Shown: in pieces, positions 47,707 through 59,834 of the stretch
How the letters are laid out: each line of letters starts with the position of its first letter
Numbering within the stretch: the first letter of the stretch is position 1
Assembly: GCF_007655135.1 (NCBI RefSeq)
Contig: NC_045129.1
Span: 19,318,274-19,382,273, forward strand
DNA length: 64,000 bases
Direction: 5' to 3'
Origin: Punica granatum
Lineage: Eukaryota > Streptophyta > Magnoliopsida > Myrtales > Lythraceae
Notes under the pieces: model-generated
What the model was told of the DNA's origin: nothing
Seen by the model: the letters and a program-made list of their open reading frames with translations, nothing else
The model's database searches: none
Position numbers and translations under genes: made by a program

Positions 47707-50067
47707 TTTTTTTGGTCTAATTTAGCCCTCTCCAAACTGAATCTAGATCCAAAATAGACCCCTTGACCCTGATCCGACTCTGTTTTCATGTTTATTACAT
47801 TTACGATTTACCTCGTTTTTCGTGCCGATGCCATTTTATTGATTCCATTATATATCATGTTTGTGTTTGTATTACATGTTTATTTGTGATTCCAAGACCA
47901 TGGTGGCATCGACTTTGTAAATGTGTGTGTCTTATTATGTTTGGCGTCTTACGCATGCAAGAAACGATTAAAACCGATTCTTGTAATTGATTGCAATTAC
48001 ATTTTTTGTTTAAATCATTAGCTTCACGGTTAATTTACATGTTAGGCGCATTAACCCCAAACAATCATCTCATTAGCCCATAATAATCAAGGTTTAACTC
48101 CTCAATCACTAAACCATGCCACAAACGAGAAATGGGACGCATCATTTGATTAATTAAATCACTCGGACTAAATAATTGGACAAATTGAATATTAATTCGT
48201 AAACGTATCGATGGTTCATGGAACGGCGGAAATGCCCTTTTCCTTAAAAGCTCATAATTTCAAAACATCGAGACGTGTAACACGAATAGAATTGTGTCTA
48301 GCAAGTACTCGCGTACTATGACTCGAGTCCGGGCCCAATTTGAGGCGGCTCGAGTCGAGATGCGCGAGTCCTCTTTAGACCTCTTCGTGTCACACGAGCT
48401 TTAATTTATATATGAACATCACATGTTTTACCACTCAAGGGCATAGTCGTCATTCCGTGATTTATCGATATCCTAGGCTTTAGGGAGTCGGAAACACCTC
48501 GATCTATGGACGGAAAGGGACGGCCCGTTCGGGTGCGAGTTTCATTCGTACGGCCCATTCCGTTCACTTTCGGTGTTTCTATCTTCCTATTGTAGATTCG
48601 GTGGTGAACCTTTTTATTTCAGTTGAAAAAGACGAAGAACCGGATTAATCATGTACTTGACTTAAATAAACATTAGATAATGGATAGGTGGAATATTAGA
48701 TTCCAATCTAGAGTCAAAACACGAGTTTGGCTAATTCAGTGAAACCGCAGTGACACTTAACTGAATAAGAGTCATAAAACAAACACACACATGTAATCGG
48801 CTTAGAACCTTATCCTAGCCCGCCCTCTATGTTTGCCTAGGTTAGATGCATTGTTTGCCAATCAACCACGGGTAATAACTGATTAAATCACGTACATTCG
48901 ACTTAATACACCACTTGTCTGTATTCACCGACAATTGTCAGTTGCTTTCTGTATCGTGTCAGTTACATCAGTTTTCTTCCGTTTTATTCTTGCTTTTGAT
49001 GATTTATTGCGGTTCGGGCCAGAACACATAAGTCACGTGTTGCATGGGGTCCAACGCCCCAAATCACCGAACACGAGGTCCAACGCCTCTTAACTCACCG
49101 AGCGCGTGCAACCCGAGTGCGGAATGGGATCTAGCCTCGATTCACCGTCACACTCCGAATACGGCCTATGTGGAAGGTGGATTTGGATTGAGCGCGTGAA
49201 ACGTGTTTAGATATCACCCGGGAGCTCGATCGATCCAACGGTTACAGTGGAAACAAGTCGTTTTTCTGCAAACCGACGGTTCGATCGGACCCGACCCCCG
49301 GCTCTTTGAGCCCGCGTTGCCTTAATTTATTTATCGGTTATTCAAAATACAAGGTGAGCAGGAGCGGAAAATTGGCCCAATGCAAACCGATCGGGATCCA
49401 TTTACTTATTCGGTTATACTTTGTAATTGTTCGAGAGAACATTGTGAGGATTCTATTTGTATGTTCATTCATCTCCTTGTAAGGATCCCCGATCGGTGAG
49501 CGAGAGGTCCGAGTGCTGGATCGGTTAAGTTGGTCTATCGCCACCAAAGGGTGAGTAAGCTTGGATACTCGTGGTTTCGGTTCACGCAGGGAATCAACCA
49601 TCACGGTTCGATGAACTGTAACGCTAAGATAGTGAACCGACTCCTCGATGCACAAGCCTACTCATCTTTCGGACTGTTGGTCCAACTTGATCAATTCATC
49701 GAATTTACGGTGTCAAAACGGGCGAGTCGAGCGCAACTCTAAATCACGCGGTAAATAAACAAAATGGCAAGCCTAGCAAGCTAGAGTACCGAGAGGGCGT
49801 GCGGGATATAGGCCCGCACGTAATAGAACCCCCGAATTCGGAATTTTCGGTTCCGTACGACCATTGCCTTAGCATTTAGGTGTACCCCGTACCCCTAGAC
49901 CCGGGTAACTTGCCGGCCCTCGACCCTCGGGTCGTAAAATGGCAAGTGGCGACTCCTTCTCACGTGCGTCCGTCGCGCGTCCCCGGGAAGGTGGACACTC
50001 CCAAGCCGCGTTTGCTTAGGCGCGCGCATGCGTGCCCCGACAAGATGAAATTCGGGTGCGCACAGCT

Positions 50068-50086
50068 TGGCGACTCCGCTGGGGAC
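50068..50086 (+). other. Element C primer binding site (tRNA-Arg)
   Basis: TGGCGACTCCGCTGGGGAC, three bases after the LTR end, one base different from the site in A. Complementary to a plant tRNA-Arg 3' end. Confidence 0.88.
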
Positions 50087-50631
50087 ATCTAGAGGGTTCG
50101 GGCTCAATCCCGTTTGCTTGCTTGCTTGTTTATTTACTGCTTTCCGTCGTTTACGGCTTATCTACTTACGCACATTTATTTCACGCATGCATTGCATATC
50201 ATGCTAGCTTTAGGTGCCTTGTCCGAAATCCCACGGGCGCCAAAATAGGAAGCTAGGTTAGTCAGAGGTTCCGAGTAAGGGAACGGATCGAGTCGGCTAT
50301 GCCACCGAACCGGCCCCCAAAGATCCTCGCTCGATTTCAAGGAATTCACACCCTTGAGTCGGGAGCCCCCATCCATAGATAGTACGGTCCTTGTAGCACC
50401 GAACCATGCATCGTGCTATGCCTCCATGCAAGCCTTCAACCCGACGCCGACAACAGTCCATCGAGTCGGCCTGCGTGCCACTTGAGTCTTTTCCATTTCA
50501 AGAGCGATGTACATGTAATTTCTATTAAGCCGTGGGCATTTACTCTCTTCGCACACATGCATCATGCAATTTTCAAAAAATAGGACGTCATTCATGTTGA
50601 CGAGTCCTAGGCGGATTTTCCTGTCGTCTTG
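50087..50631 (+). other. Element C 5' leader
   Basis: 50087-50400 is close to the leaders of A and B (TTAGTCAGAGGTTCCGAGTA, GATCGAGTCGGC). 50400-50631 aligns more loosely and ends with GTCTTG/GTAAGG, the counterpart of the donor that precedes ORF1 in A and B. No reading frame of note. Confidence 0.65.
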
Positions 50632-51196
50632 GTAAGGGACGCCTTGCTCGGCCTCCTGCCCGCGCCTCGGCAGAGTCCACCAGAACACAAGAACCTCACC
50701 GACCCGCCACGAAATGCAGATGGCGTATACTCTGGGACAGCATGATCGACCTCATCAACACTAGGTTCGATCACCGAGAGGTCGCTGAGAAACGAAGAAC
50801 TCACCGGCCAACCACCTCAGAGGGAGCTCTCCCAAACTCGTGCCAAGATGCAGAGATGCGGTCAGGAGCTCGCTTGAGCGAACGCCGCCCTGGAGAGGTC
50901 TAGGAAAGGGCCTCATGAAGACCCACACATGCACTCTAGGATAGATATCTCCGCAAGGCCCTCGCCTAGACCCGGTGCTTTCCAAGGCAGCGCTCGCTCA
51001 AACCCCGAGTGTGGTGGCAAATCAGCTTAAGGCTCTATTTTACAAAATTTGCATTGTACTTTGAACCTTTCGAGTCAATGTGAACGACAACATTAGCTTT
51101 TGAAAACTCACGCATTGCACGCATCCTATTTATTTACTATTTTACACGAGAATTAACACTACCACACGGTAGACAAAGTTGTGACCGCCTTTGCAG
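50632..51196 (+). other. Element C putative intron in place of ORF1
   Basis: Begins GTAAGG at 50632 and ends CCTTTGCAG at 51196, before GTGGATC, which aligns with GTGATT or GTGATC after the acceptor in A, B and E. 51030-51160 resembles the ORF1-gag spacer (TTTTGAAAACTCACGCAT). ORF1 itself is absent. Confidence 0.4.
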
Positions 51197-51768
51197 GTGG
51201 ATCTCTCGTGGTCCTCACCCTTCCTCCACGGCAAGACGATCAGTAGCTCAAGGGCCAACCATCTAAACAACACTAACTCCCCATTAATCCCGCGCAATCG
51301 ATTACGTCATTGCATGGTTGAGCACACGTCCCTCGATGCTACAAGTGCTTCCACCAGCACAACAGTGTGCCCTTTCCGCGTCGTGCGAGCACACCCCTAC
51401 CTTGCCCATGCACGCATCCTCGACACACCTTGTGCATGTCCCTCAGCGCGCTCGCACGAGGCCTACCAGGCTAGTTCAATCCCCTAAGCCCTTACGCTGA
51501 AATCGCGAATATAGTTTGCTCCTTCATTGTTTTCTTTCCCATTGTAGAAAATTCTACACAAGAAGACAGCATGAATACTGATCGACCACAATTGAGACAA
51601 CAAACGTCTTACATCCATCCAGCTCCTTGGGATTTCAACACTAAGTCCTCATCCCTGCTCCACAAAGCAAGACCGCAAGCAAATTAGCGTCACCGCATTG
51701 CAGCGCCTCACGCTATTCCTCAGCATTGACCTTTGCTTTCGCATTTCTTGCACTTTCCTATCAACCCC
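51197..51768 (+). other. Element C unassigned interior
   Basis: No similarity to gag or other parts of A and B that I can see and no convincing frame. Small frames at 51191-51487 look like chance. Confidence 0.4.
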
Positions 51769-52799
51769 GCATTTACTGCATCGGGTTTCGGCCCCGCATC
51801 GGGCTCCGGCCCCGCATTTATTGCATCGGGCTTCGGCCCCGCATCGGGCTCCGGCCCCGCATTTATTGCATCGGGCTTCGGCCCCGCATCGGGCTCCGGC
51901 CCTGCATCGGGCTCCGGCCCCGCATTTATTGCATCGGGCTTCGGCCCCGCATCGGGCTCCGGCCCCGCATTTATTGCATCGGGCTTCGGCCCCGCATCGG
52001 GCTCCGGCCCTGCATCGGGCTCCGGCCCCGCATTTATTGCCTCGGGCTTCGGCCCCGCATCGGGCTCCCGCCCTGCATCGAGCTCCGACCTCGCATTTAC
52101 TGCATCGGGCTTCGGCCCCGCATCGGGCTCCGGCCCTGCATCGGGCTTCGGCCCCGCATCGGGCTCCAGCCCTGCTTTGGGCTCCGGCCTCGTATTTACT
52201 GCATCGAGCCTCGGTCCCGCATCGGACTCCGGCCCCGCATTTATTGCATCGGGCTTCGGCCCCGCATCGGGCTCCGGCCCCGCATTTACTGCATCGGGCC
52301 TCGGCCTCGCATCGGGCTTCGGCCCCGCATCGGGCTCCGGCCCCGCATTTACTGCATCGGGCCTCGGCCTCACATCCGGCCCCGCATCGGGCTCCGGCCC
52401 CGCATTTACTGCATCGGGCCTCGGCCTCGCATCGGGCTCCGGCCCTGCATCGGGCTCCGGCCCCGCATTTATTGCATCGGGCCTCGGCCCCGCATCGGGC
52501 TCCGGCCCTGCATCGGGCTCCGGCCCCGCATTTACTGCATCGGGCTTCGGCCCCGCATCGGGCTCCGGCCTTGCATTTACTGCATTGGGCTTCAGCCCCG
52601 CATCGGGCTCCAGCCCTACATCGGGCTCCAGCCTCGCATTTATTGCATTGGGCTTCGGCCCCGCATCGGGCTCCGACCCTGCATCGGGCTCCGGCCCTAC
52701 ATTTACTGCATCGGGCTCCGACCCTGCATCGGGCTTCGACCCCGCATTTACTACATTAGGCTTCGACCATACATCGGCCTCTGGCCCTGCATTTACTTT
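51769..52799 (+). repeat. Element C first array (45-bp and related units)
   Basis: GCATCGGGCTTCGGCCCC (18 bp), GCATCGGGCTCCGGCCCC (18 bp) and GCATTTATT or GCATTTACT (9 bp) alternate, typically as a 45-bp unit with extra 18-mers. Because every part is a multiple of 9, frames stay open for 350-435 codons on the plus strand and 217 on the minus strand. These are repeat artefacts. The array fades out at 52800-52980 into segments reading ATTTACTGCTTTCGGGC. Confidence 0.95.
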
Positions 52800-54474
52800 T
52801 GGGTTTCGGCCCTGCAGCGGGCTCCGGCCCCATTTTTGGGCTTCGGCCCCGCATGGGGCCTCGATCTTGCATTTACTGCTTTCGGGCCTTGGTCCTACAT
52901 TTACTGCTTTCGGACCCCGGCCCAGTATTTACTGCTTTCAGGTTTTGACACCTCGCATCTACTGCTTTCAGGCTCATCTAAAGTCAAAAATCGACTTGGA
53001 TTCAGATTCATCCAAGCGATACTCTGAGGAGCAAGTCTAATCCTTCAACCGCAAAAGATCACAAGCAACGGCTCTGACGAACAGAGCATGGCCCTGCCCA
53101 CCCGTCGCGAGAGTCACTAGCACGGTCACATCTCCGACTGGAGAATGATCCCTGCCCACCCTCCACTGTGGCCATCAACCAGCCACTAGGGCAACATGCA
53201 CTTTTCCCTAAACTCTCCTTTTACATTTATCTTAATACATTCCCAAGCGGACTCCGGACAAGAAAGGGGCATTAGGACAGTTCTCAGGACGCCCTATTGG
53301 TTTTGTCGGAATTGTTCGATTCGTCTGTCCTCCTGGGATCCGGCTTCTCGAGCCTTCCCTAGGACGGCTGTGCATGCCAACCAGCAATTGGGGAAAGTAC
53401 GCCTATACGGCTCACGATCACAGTCTGACCACCCCAGGGTGGTGATGATTAGACTCCCGGAATTGAGTGTCCCCCACGCGCGGCACCCACGGGTCGCGCG
53501 CTGGATGAGGGAACCTCCCATGGGTCCACCTTACATTTCTTACCACACATTCCACCGCATAATCGCCTAATGCATCATCCTCTTTGTCATCCTTCACAGG
53601 GACACGCCAGTCGCGGGCGAAGAGCGATGCACGGGTTCACACCTCCCCGAGAACTCCTATCGGGTCTTTCTTCCTATACTTTAGTAGGGAAGGGCCCGAC
53701 AAGGAGGTACCCCCTATGAAGCCGACGACGGAAGCATCCGAACGAGCTGCATGCCTTCAGCGCAACCGTCTCAATCGACAAACAAACATGCCTATCGGCT
53801 TCGAGAGCACACCTTTCCGGCGTACAACTGATGCTGGAACCACAAGCACGATCGGGGACGATGGTTGTACAAGACGCCCGACACAAATCATAAAGACCGG
53901 GGCATCCCCGTCCAACATTCACGCGGAGGCAACCTTGGTCATCCACGCTCCTGGGGCAATTTTGTTTTCGTTTTAGACAATAGGGGAAAGGACTTGTAAA
54001 GTTTGCAAGGACAAAAGACGCGAAGTTCGGCTTTTGAGTGCACAAGTATCAGACTTCTGAGAAAACCAGCCCTCACAAAATTGGGCTAGGACAACAAAGT
54101 ACATTAAGTCTCCATGGGGCGAAGCAAACAAAAGCAGCCTCGATGATGCAAAGTCAAGGAGTTTCAAACAAGTACAAGGGGCACAATACAGACCCCAGCT
54201 GCGAGAAAAAAAACAGAGCGAAAAGAAGCGGGATAAACCCGCCAATGAAGAGAGAGAGAAAAGAAGCGGGAAAAACCCGCCAATAAAAAATGGGGCAATG
54301 CCGAGGTTCACCAAAAGCACTGGCACCCCCGATCCAAAAGAAATGAACAAATCCCAACAAAAAGGGAAGCAGCAGTCGCAACTCCTCGACGGAGACAGAG
54401 CGTAACGCACTCGAACGTCGAATCATTCGAGCACTTCGCCCTTGCAAACTCGAGAGATAAAAGAATCGAGCCCG
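52800..54474 (+). other. Element C unassigned interior
   Basis: 52800-53000 is diverged array. 53000-54474 has no recognisable gene, no RT or gag motif on either strand, and no match to A or B that I can see. Confidence 0.4.
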
Positions 54475-54504
54475 CTAGGTCGAAAACCCCTCGGGGCGAC
54501 CTAG
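54475..54504 (+). ncRNA. Conserved stem-loop in C 3' region
   Basis: CTAGGTCG (54475-54482) pairs with CGACCTAG (54497-54504), eight perfect pairs, and CCCC pairs with GGGG inside. The counterparts in A and B have CCTC with GAGG inside and CTAGGTCG with CGGCCTAG outside. It is classed as ncRNA only because it is a putative RNA structure inside the transcript. Confidence 0.5.
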
Positions 54505-55994
54505 GCAAAAGCTAGGGCAAAAGAGAGGCATGACCGAAAATCCCGAGGCGGGCGGTCGTGGCAAAAGGAGAGTTCATCCCCTTTAGGTTGAGAGGTGCGG
54601 CCCCGAGGTGGGTGACCGTAGTAAAAGGAGAGCAAAACGAGAGATAAACAAAACAGTCACCCGAGGCTCTCGCACACTGCGCGAGCTAGGGATCCCCAAG
54701 GGAAATGGCCAGGATGTCTACTCCAACGCGATCCCCGATCGGCTCTTCAACATAACTCAACTTTCCAAGGCGGATTCTTCCCCAGGCGTAGTGGACAACC
54801 GAGCACGCCATCCGAGGAGTTTGGCGCAGCCCACACCGCGGAAAGACAAAAAGGGGTACATTTCGCTGCAGGCGTGAACCCGTGTATCCTTTTAGCTTGG
54901 GGCAACGTGCTCTCTAAGCTTTCTCTTTTCTCCTTGTCATTTACATAACTCCAAAATGGGTCACAGCCACCCTTCAATCGGCTACCACAAAGCCAAAATC
55001 CTAGACATTTCTTTCCAGGAGTCTAGTCATAACACTCTGAAAATGACTAGACCGAGGTCTGACCAAATTTGAACAAAATTCCCCATGCGGGTTACAAATG
55101 CAGCCGCCCTACGGCACCTTGATAAGAAGGGTCCTAAGTTCACAGGCGCGTCGAACAACCGATAGAGCCGCTTGGGCACCTTTGAGAACGTCTCGATATG
55201 CCCATGCAAGGCCAACAGGAGCCCCGAAGGCCCCACATCGGGGCCTCTGAAAGCGGGATCCCATTCGCATCGCTAAAACAAAAACTCTTTGCGGGTCGCT
55301 CAGGCGACCCGAAACTAAAGAGCATGCGTCTCAAAGACATCTTTTTACCCACGCTTACACGTTGTTAGTAACCTCCATGACTTACTAATGATGTCAGGAT
55401 CACAAGTACAACAAACGCGGGAACTACGGCAGACTCTGATTCCCGACTCCTCGGGATACGTAGGCACTTTACCCCAGAGTTCGAATCCCTCATCGCACAA
55501 CCGGGCATCCCTAGAGAACTACAATCGCCACTGTGACAGAGCTGACATTCGGCAGGGCAAAGAGTAACCGCCCTAGCAGCAAAGCCGGCTTCCGGCAGAT
55601 CAAACACACCGCCACCCCAAGGGCAAAGCATCGACGAAGCAACTTCATCGCAGCAGCAACGCCAATCTGCAGCAGATCAACACCTTCGGGACAGCATCAG
55701 CCCTGTACACTTGGCGCGCGCCACTGTCCACATGACTAACGAAGAGTTATGCTCTTCTCTGCAGATACGCATGGAACCCCGGGGGGCATCTCATTCCTGA
55801 CGAACACGCGATTGGCTTGTGCGACAGATTGGGGATTCGAACCGAGTGGAAGGCATAACAGAGAATTCTCTTGGCCCTAACTCAAGGAAAAGACAGATAA
55901 CAAGCTCGATTTGGAACGGGACAGTCTACCTCTGCCGACATCCCCGACGAACTACTTGGCATCCTTTCCCGCCCTTACTTTCCCTTGCTCTCTG
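54505..55994 (+). other. Element C 3' region
   Basis: 54505-54640 has degenerate stem-loop repeats (GGCAAAAGGAGAG). 55800-55994 is collinear with the reverse complement of B 35394-35580 (GATTTGGAACGGGACAG, CATCCCCGACGAACTACTTG). The middle is longer than in B and unassigned. Confidence 0.6.
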
Positions 55995-57361
55995 TCCACT
56001 TTACCGCTTTCCGGACTTCGCGTCCACGGACTTCGCGTCCATTTTACTGCTTTCCTCGGGCTTCGGCCTAGTGACTTTACTGCTTTCCGGACTTCGCGTC
56101 CACGGACTTCGCGTCCATTTTACTGCTTTCCTCGGGCTTCGGCCTAGTGACTTTATCGCTTTCCGGACTTCGCGTCCACGGACTTCGCGTCCATTTTACT
56201 GCTTTCCTCGGGCTTCGGCCTAGTGACTTTACTGTTTTCCGGACTTCGCGTCCACGGACTTCACGTCCATTTTACTGCTTTCCTCGAGCTTCGGCCTAGT
56301 GACTTTATCGCTTTCCGGACTTCGCGTCCACGGACTTCGCGTCCATTTTACTGCTTTTCTCGGGCTTCGGCCTAGTGACTTTACTGCTTTCCGGACTTCG
56401 CGTCCACGGACTTCGCGTCCATTTTACTGCTTTCCTCGGGCTTCGGCCTAGTGACTTTACTGCTTTCCGGACTTCGCGTCCACGGACTTCGCGTCCATTT
56501 TACTGCTTTCCTCGGGCTTCGGCCTAGTGACTTTACTGCTTTCCGGACTTCGCGTCCACGGACTTCGCGTCCATTTTACCGCTTTCCTCGGGCTTCGGCC
56601 TAGTGACTTTACTGCTTTCCGGACTTCGCGTCCACGGACTTCGCGTCCATTTTACTGCTTTCCTCGGGCTTCGGCCTAGTGACTTTACTGCTTTCCGGAC
56701 TTCGCGTCCACGGACTTCGCGTCCATTTTACCGCTTTTCTCGGGCTTCGGCCTAGTGACTTTACTGCTTTCCGGACTTCGCGTCCACGGACTTCGCGTCC
56801 ATTTTACTGCTTTCCTCGGGCTTCGGCCTAGTGACTTTACTGCTTTTCGGACTTCGCGTCCACGGACTTCGCATCCATGTTACTGCTTTCCTCGGGCTTC
56901 GGCCTAGTGACTTTATCGCTTTCCGGACTTCGCGTCCATTTTACTGCTTTCTTCGGGCTTCGGCCTAGTGAGTTTACTGCTTTCCGGACTTCGCGTCCAC
57001 GGACTTCGCGTCCATTTTACTGCTTTCCTCGGGTTTCGGCCTAGTGACTTTACTGCTTTCCGGACTTCGCGTCCATTTTACTGCTTCCCTCGGGCTTCGG
57101 CCTAGTGACTTTACTGCTTTCCGGACTTCGCGTCCACGGACTTCGCGTCCATTTTACTGCATTCCTCGGGCTTCGGCCTTGTGACTTTACTGCTTTCCGG
57201 ACTTCGCGTCCACGGACTTCGCGTCCATTTTACTGCTTTCCTCGGGCTTCGGCCTAGTGACTTTATCGCTTTCCGGACTTCGCGTCCACGGACTTCGCGT
57301 CCATTTCACTGCTTTCCGGACTTCGCGTCCACGGACTTCGCGTCCATTTTACTGCTTTCCA
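55995..57361 (+). repeat. Element C 3'-UTR tandem array (76-bp units)
   Basis: About 17 units. Each has GGACTTCGCGTCCA twice (the reverse complement of B's 15-mer), TTTTACTGCTTTCC, then CTCGGGCTTCGGCCTAGTGA and CTTTACTGCTTTCC. The first bases (TCCACTTTACCGCTTTCC) are the 43-bp type of B. The array takes the same place and orientation relative to the element as in B. Confidence 0.95.
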
Positions 57362-57602
57362 CGGGCCTTGGCCCTGCACATGCTGTCGTATGGGGTTTAG
57401 ACCCCTCATCTAAATTTCATAATGTTCGCTTCCTAATCAGGTGGCTACCCTATGACAGGTCCGGGCACCTTCGCACATCCTCCCTAAGTATCCAACACGA
57501 GGGAGCAAGCTATCACAGAGAGCGATAACAGAAGCGGTCGCCGGGACCAAAAAGGGTGCCTCTCATGGTCTTTGGCTACATCCTCTAACCGAGCATGCAA
57601 CC
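57362..57602 (+). other. Element C segment between array and purine tract
   Basis: Close to the reverse complement of B 33685-33930 (CTAATCAGGTGGCTACC, GGTGCCTCTCATGGTCTTTG). No gene. Confidence 0.7.
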
Positions 57603-57616
57603 AAAGAGGGGCAAGC
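57603..57616 (+). other. Element C polypurine tract
   Basis: AAAGAGGGGCAAGC directly before the 3' LTR. Confidence 0.87.
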
Positions 57617-58945
57617 TGTCAGCACCCCATTTTGGCCCACCGGCTTCCCGCACAAGGATTCCCGACTGAAGCTCGGGACACTATTCATCGCCCGGCAATC
57701 GGAGGCAAATAGGCGGGCACGGGGTCATGAACAATAAAGAAAAACACGGTCCACTGAGAAAGGCGGAAGAAAGCAGTCAGAAGAACAGACGAACGAGGAA
57801 TCCCGAAAACAACGGAGCTGGCACTGTGGCACTATTCATCACTAAGTCACCGAAGCACCGAAAGGTGCCCAATATGGGGCTCCAAAAATCCCTCCCAGTG
57901 CCAAAATGACCAATGACACGTCCGGGCGCATTTCCGGGACATCCTGCTTAAGCCGGGACACCCCGATCCCCCACGGACGCCTTTTCTGACAGAGCTCCCG
58001 GGGTTCGCTCCACTGACAAGCAAACGGCCCCTCAAAACGGGTCTACAGGCGCCTAGGGACCACCAGGGCCGGGGAACAAGTTTCAGACAACCTTCCGGAA
58101 CTCGGCTCGATCTCCCGAAGTACGCTTCAGTGATCACGAACGCCTCCCGGTGAACCTTCCGGTATTTCCACGGAAAGCAGAGACCACAACGATCTCTGAG
58201 TACCTCACGATAACCTCCAAGCACCTCAAGGCATTCGGGGCACATTGAGAGAATCCCGGTCAAAGTCCCTAGGTCTTCCCGGGCCAACGGTCCCCGACCG
58301 AGGACGACGAGCCAACAATCACCCGCGGGGCAAAAGGGTCGCCGAAACGAATGCAAGATTGCACAAAGATCATCGGGGATCAAGGGACGCTAAACTCCAC
58401 TCCAAACGTCCGAACAGGGCAAAACCGACTCCCGAGGCGCCGAATCGCCCGAACGTCCGTTCACGCGACACATGGCGATATTAGATTCATCCAAATCTTT
58501 GTCTTTCAAGCTTTCCAAATCTTCAAATTAATCGGACATCGGAGGTCGAATGCGAGCTCAATCAAGTCTCAAGCGTTTGCCGGCTTTTCTCCTAATCGGA
58601 TGGGACCCACAGCCTAGCCAAGCCAAACCATTGAGCCGTGGCTCAACCCCAAGCCACGGCTCAACCCTCGGCTCGACATGACAGCCCCCAAGCCGCGGCT
58701 AATTCCCTCACCGGCGGCTCACCCGTCGGCTCGAAGCCTCCCCATCTACAAATTTGAATTTTCCCTCACATCTTTCACTTCCTATCACATCCTTACACAT
58801 CCATCACCTATCCATCACTTCCCTCTTGCTTCCCCTACACTCCACATGACTATTTCCCCATCCTAATCCCCTCCAAATTTCGGTAGACCTAGTTTAGGCA
58901 CCAAAACCGCAATTAACTTCCTCTAATCGAGCCATTAGCCATCCC

Positions 58946-58951
58946 TATAAG
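58946..58951 (+). promoter_or_regulatory. Putative TATA box of C 3' LTR
   Basis: TATAAG, 1329 bp from the LTR start, as in the 5' LTR. Confidence 0.5.
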
Positions 58952-59834
58952 TCCCCTTCCATCATTAACTTTAATCACTTCTTCATTCTCCTTCTCTCTC
59001 AAGCCAATCTCCCTCTAAAATCCTCTCAACTTTCAGCCCACTCCCACAGCTCGTACCACTCCTTGCCAAGGCCGGAACCGGCCAAAACCGTCGGAAAACC
59101 ACCCGGTATTCCGGTAACCACCCGACCCGACTTAAACCAAAAATCACCAAACTCCCTAGCCTACCTATTTTCCATCCCCTAAGTCCGTTTCCGGGCTTAG
59201 ATTTTCCATTTGAGGTCCCTAACATCACTTTCCAGCCAAAGTTGTAATCGGGGTCCCGAGTCTCCAAGCTGAGTGCAACCGAGCTCCTCGACGTGCCATT
59301 TTCTCCCGCGACTTCAGAGAGTCGTGCCATCACGTTCAAAGGGTTCCTCACGACCCTCACCCTCTCTCGTGAAGAGGTGGTCACGATCCGAGGGCCGATC
59401 CACCGTGCACAACCTCCGTTTCATTGTTTTTCACTTACCGGGTTTTCCGTGTTCATACCCGAACTTCTCTCACGTTTTTCGAGCTTGTCTAGGGCTCGGC
59501 ACGCTCGGGTCTGCCCGTGCTCGTCTAGATCTACCTCTTAGGAGTCCAACGAGCCCGACCTTGCACCGTGCCGTGCCCGGAGCTCGCGTGCCAAGCCGTT
59601 CTCCCGAGACTAGCCGCGGCTGTTTTCTCTCGGATTGCTCACTTCCGCGACTTCAAGCCGAGTCTTGCGACTCCCACGGCCACTTCTCCGACTCCTTCCT
59701 CGTGTTCCGAGGCTAGGTAAGACTCCTCTATGACTTAGAGAAGCTAGGTTCTTCGATATTTGTTTGATATGGGGTGTTAGGGGCTCATTTCGCATGATTT
59801 TCCTTAGATCCCGGGTTTGGCCCTTGAGCAACTT

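Larger units (their letters stand above)
44842..50064 (+). repeat. Element C 5' LTR
   Basis: 5223 bp, TGTCAGCACCCC to GTGCGCACA. U3 and U5 match the other LTRs. The middle (about 46990-47760) is A/T-rich and holds 162-bp repeats not present in the LTRs of A, B, D or S. AATAAA at 49754-49759 could be a polyadenylation signal. Confidence 0.95.

Noticed and set aside
51698..53040. Three plus-strand frames of 353-435 codons and one minus-strand frame of 217 codons
   Set aside because: Open only because the repeat blocks are multiples of three; the protein is a simple repeat in every frame.
53973..54447. Hydrophobic minus-strand frame resembling a membrane protein
   Set aside because: Antisense to the C 3' region including the stem-loop; phenylalanine- and serine-rich by base composition, with no conserved counterpart in A or B.
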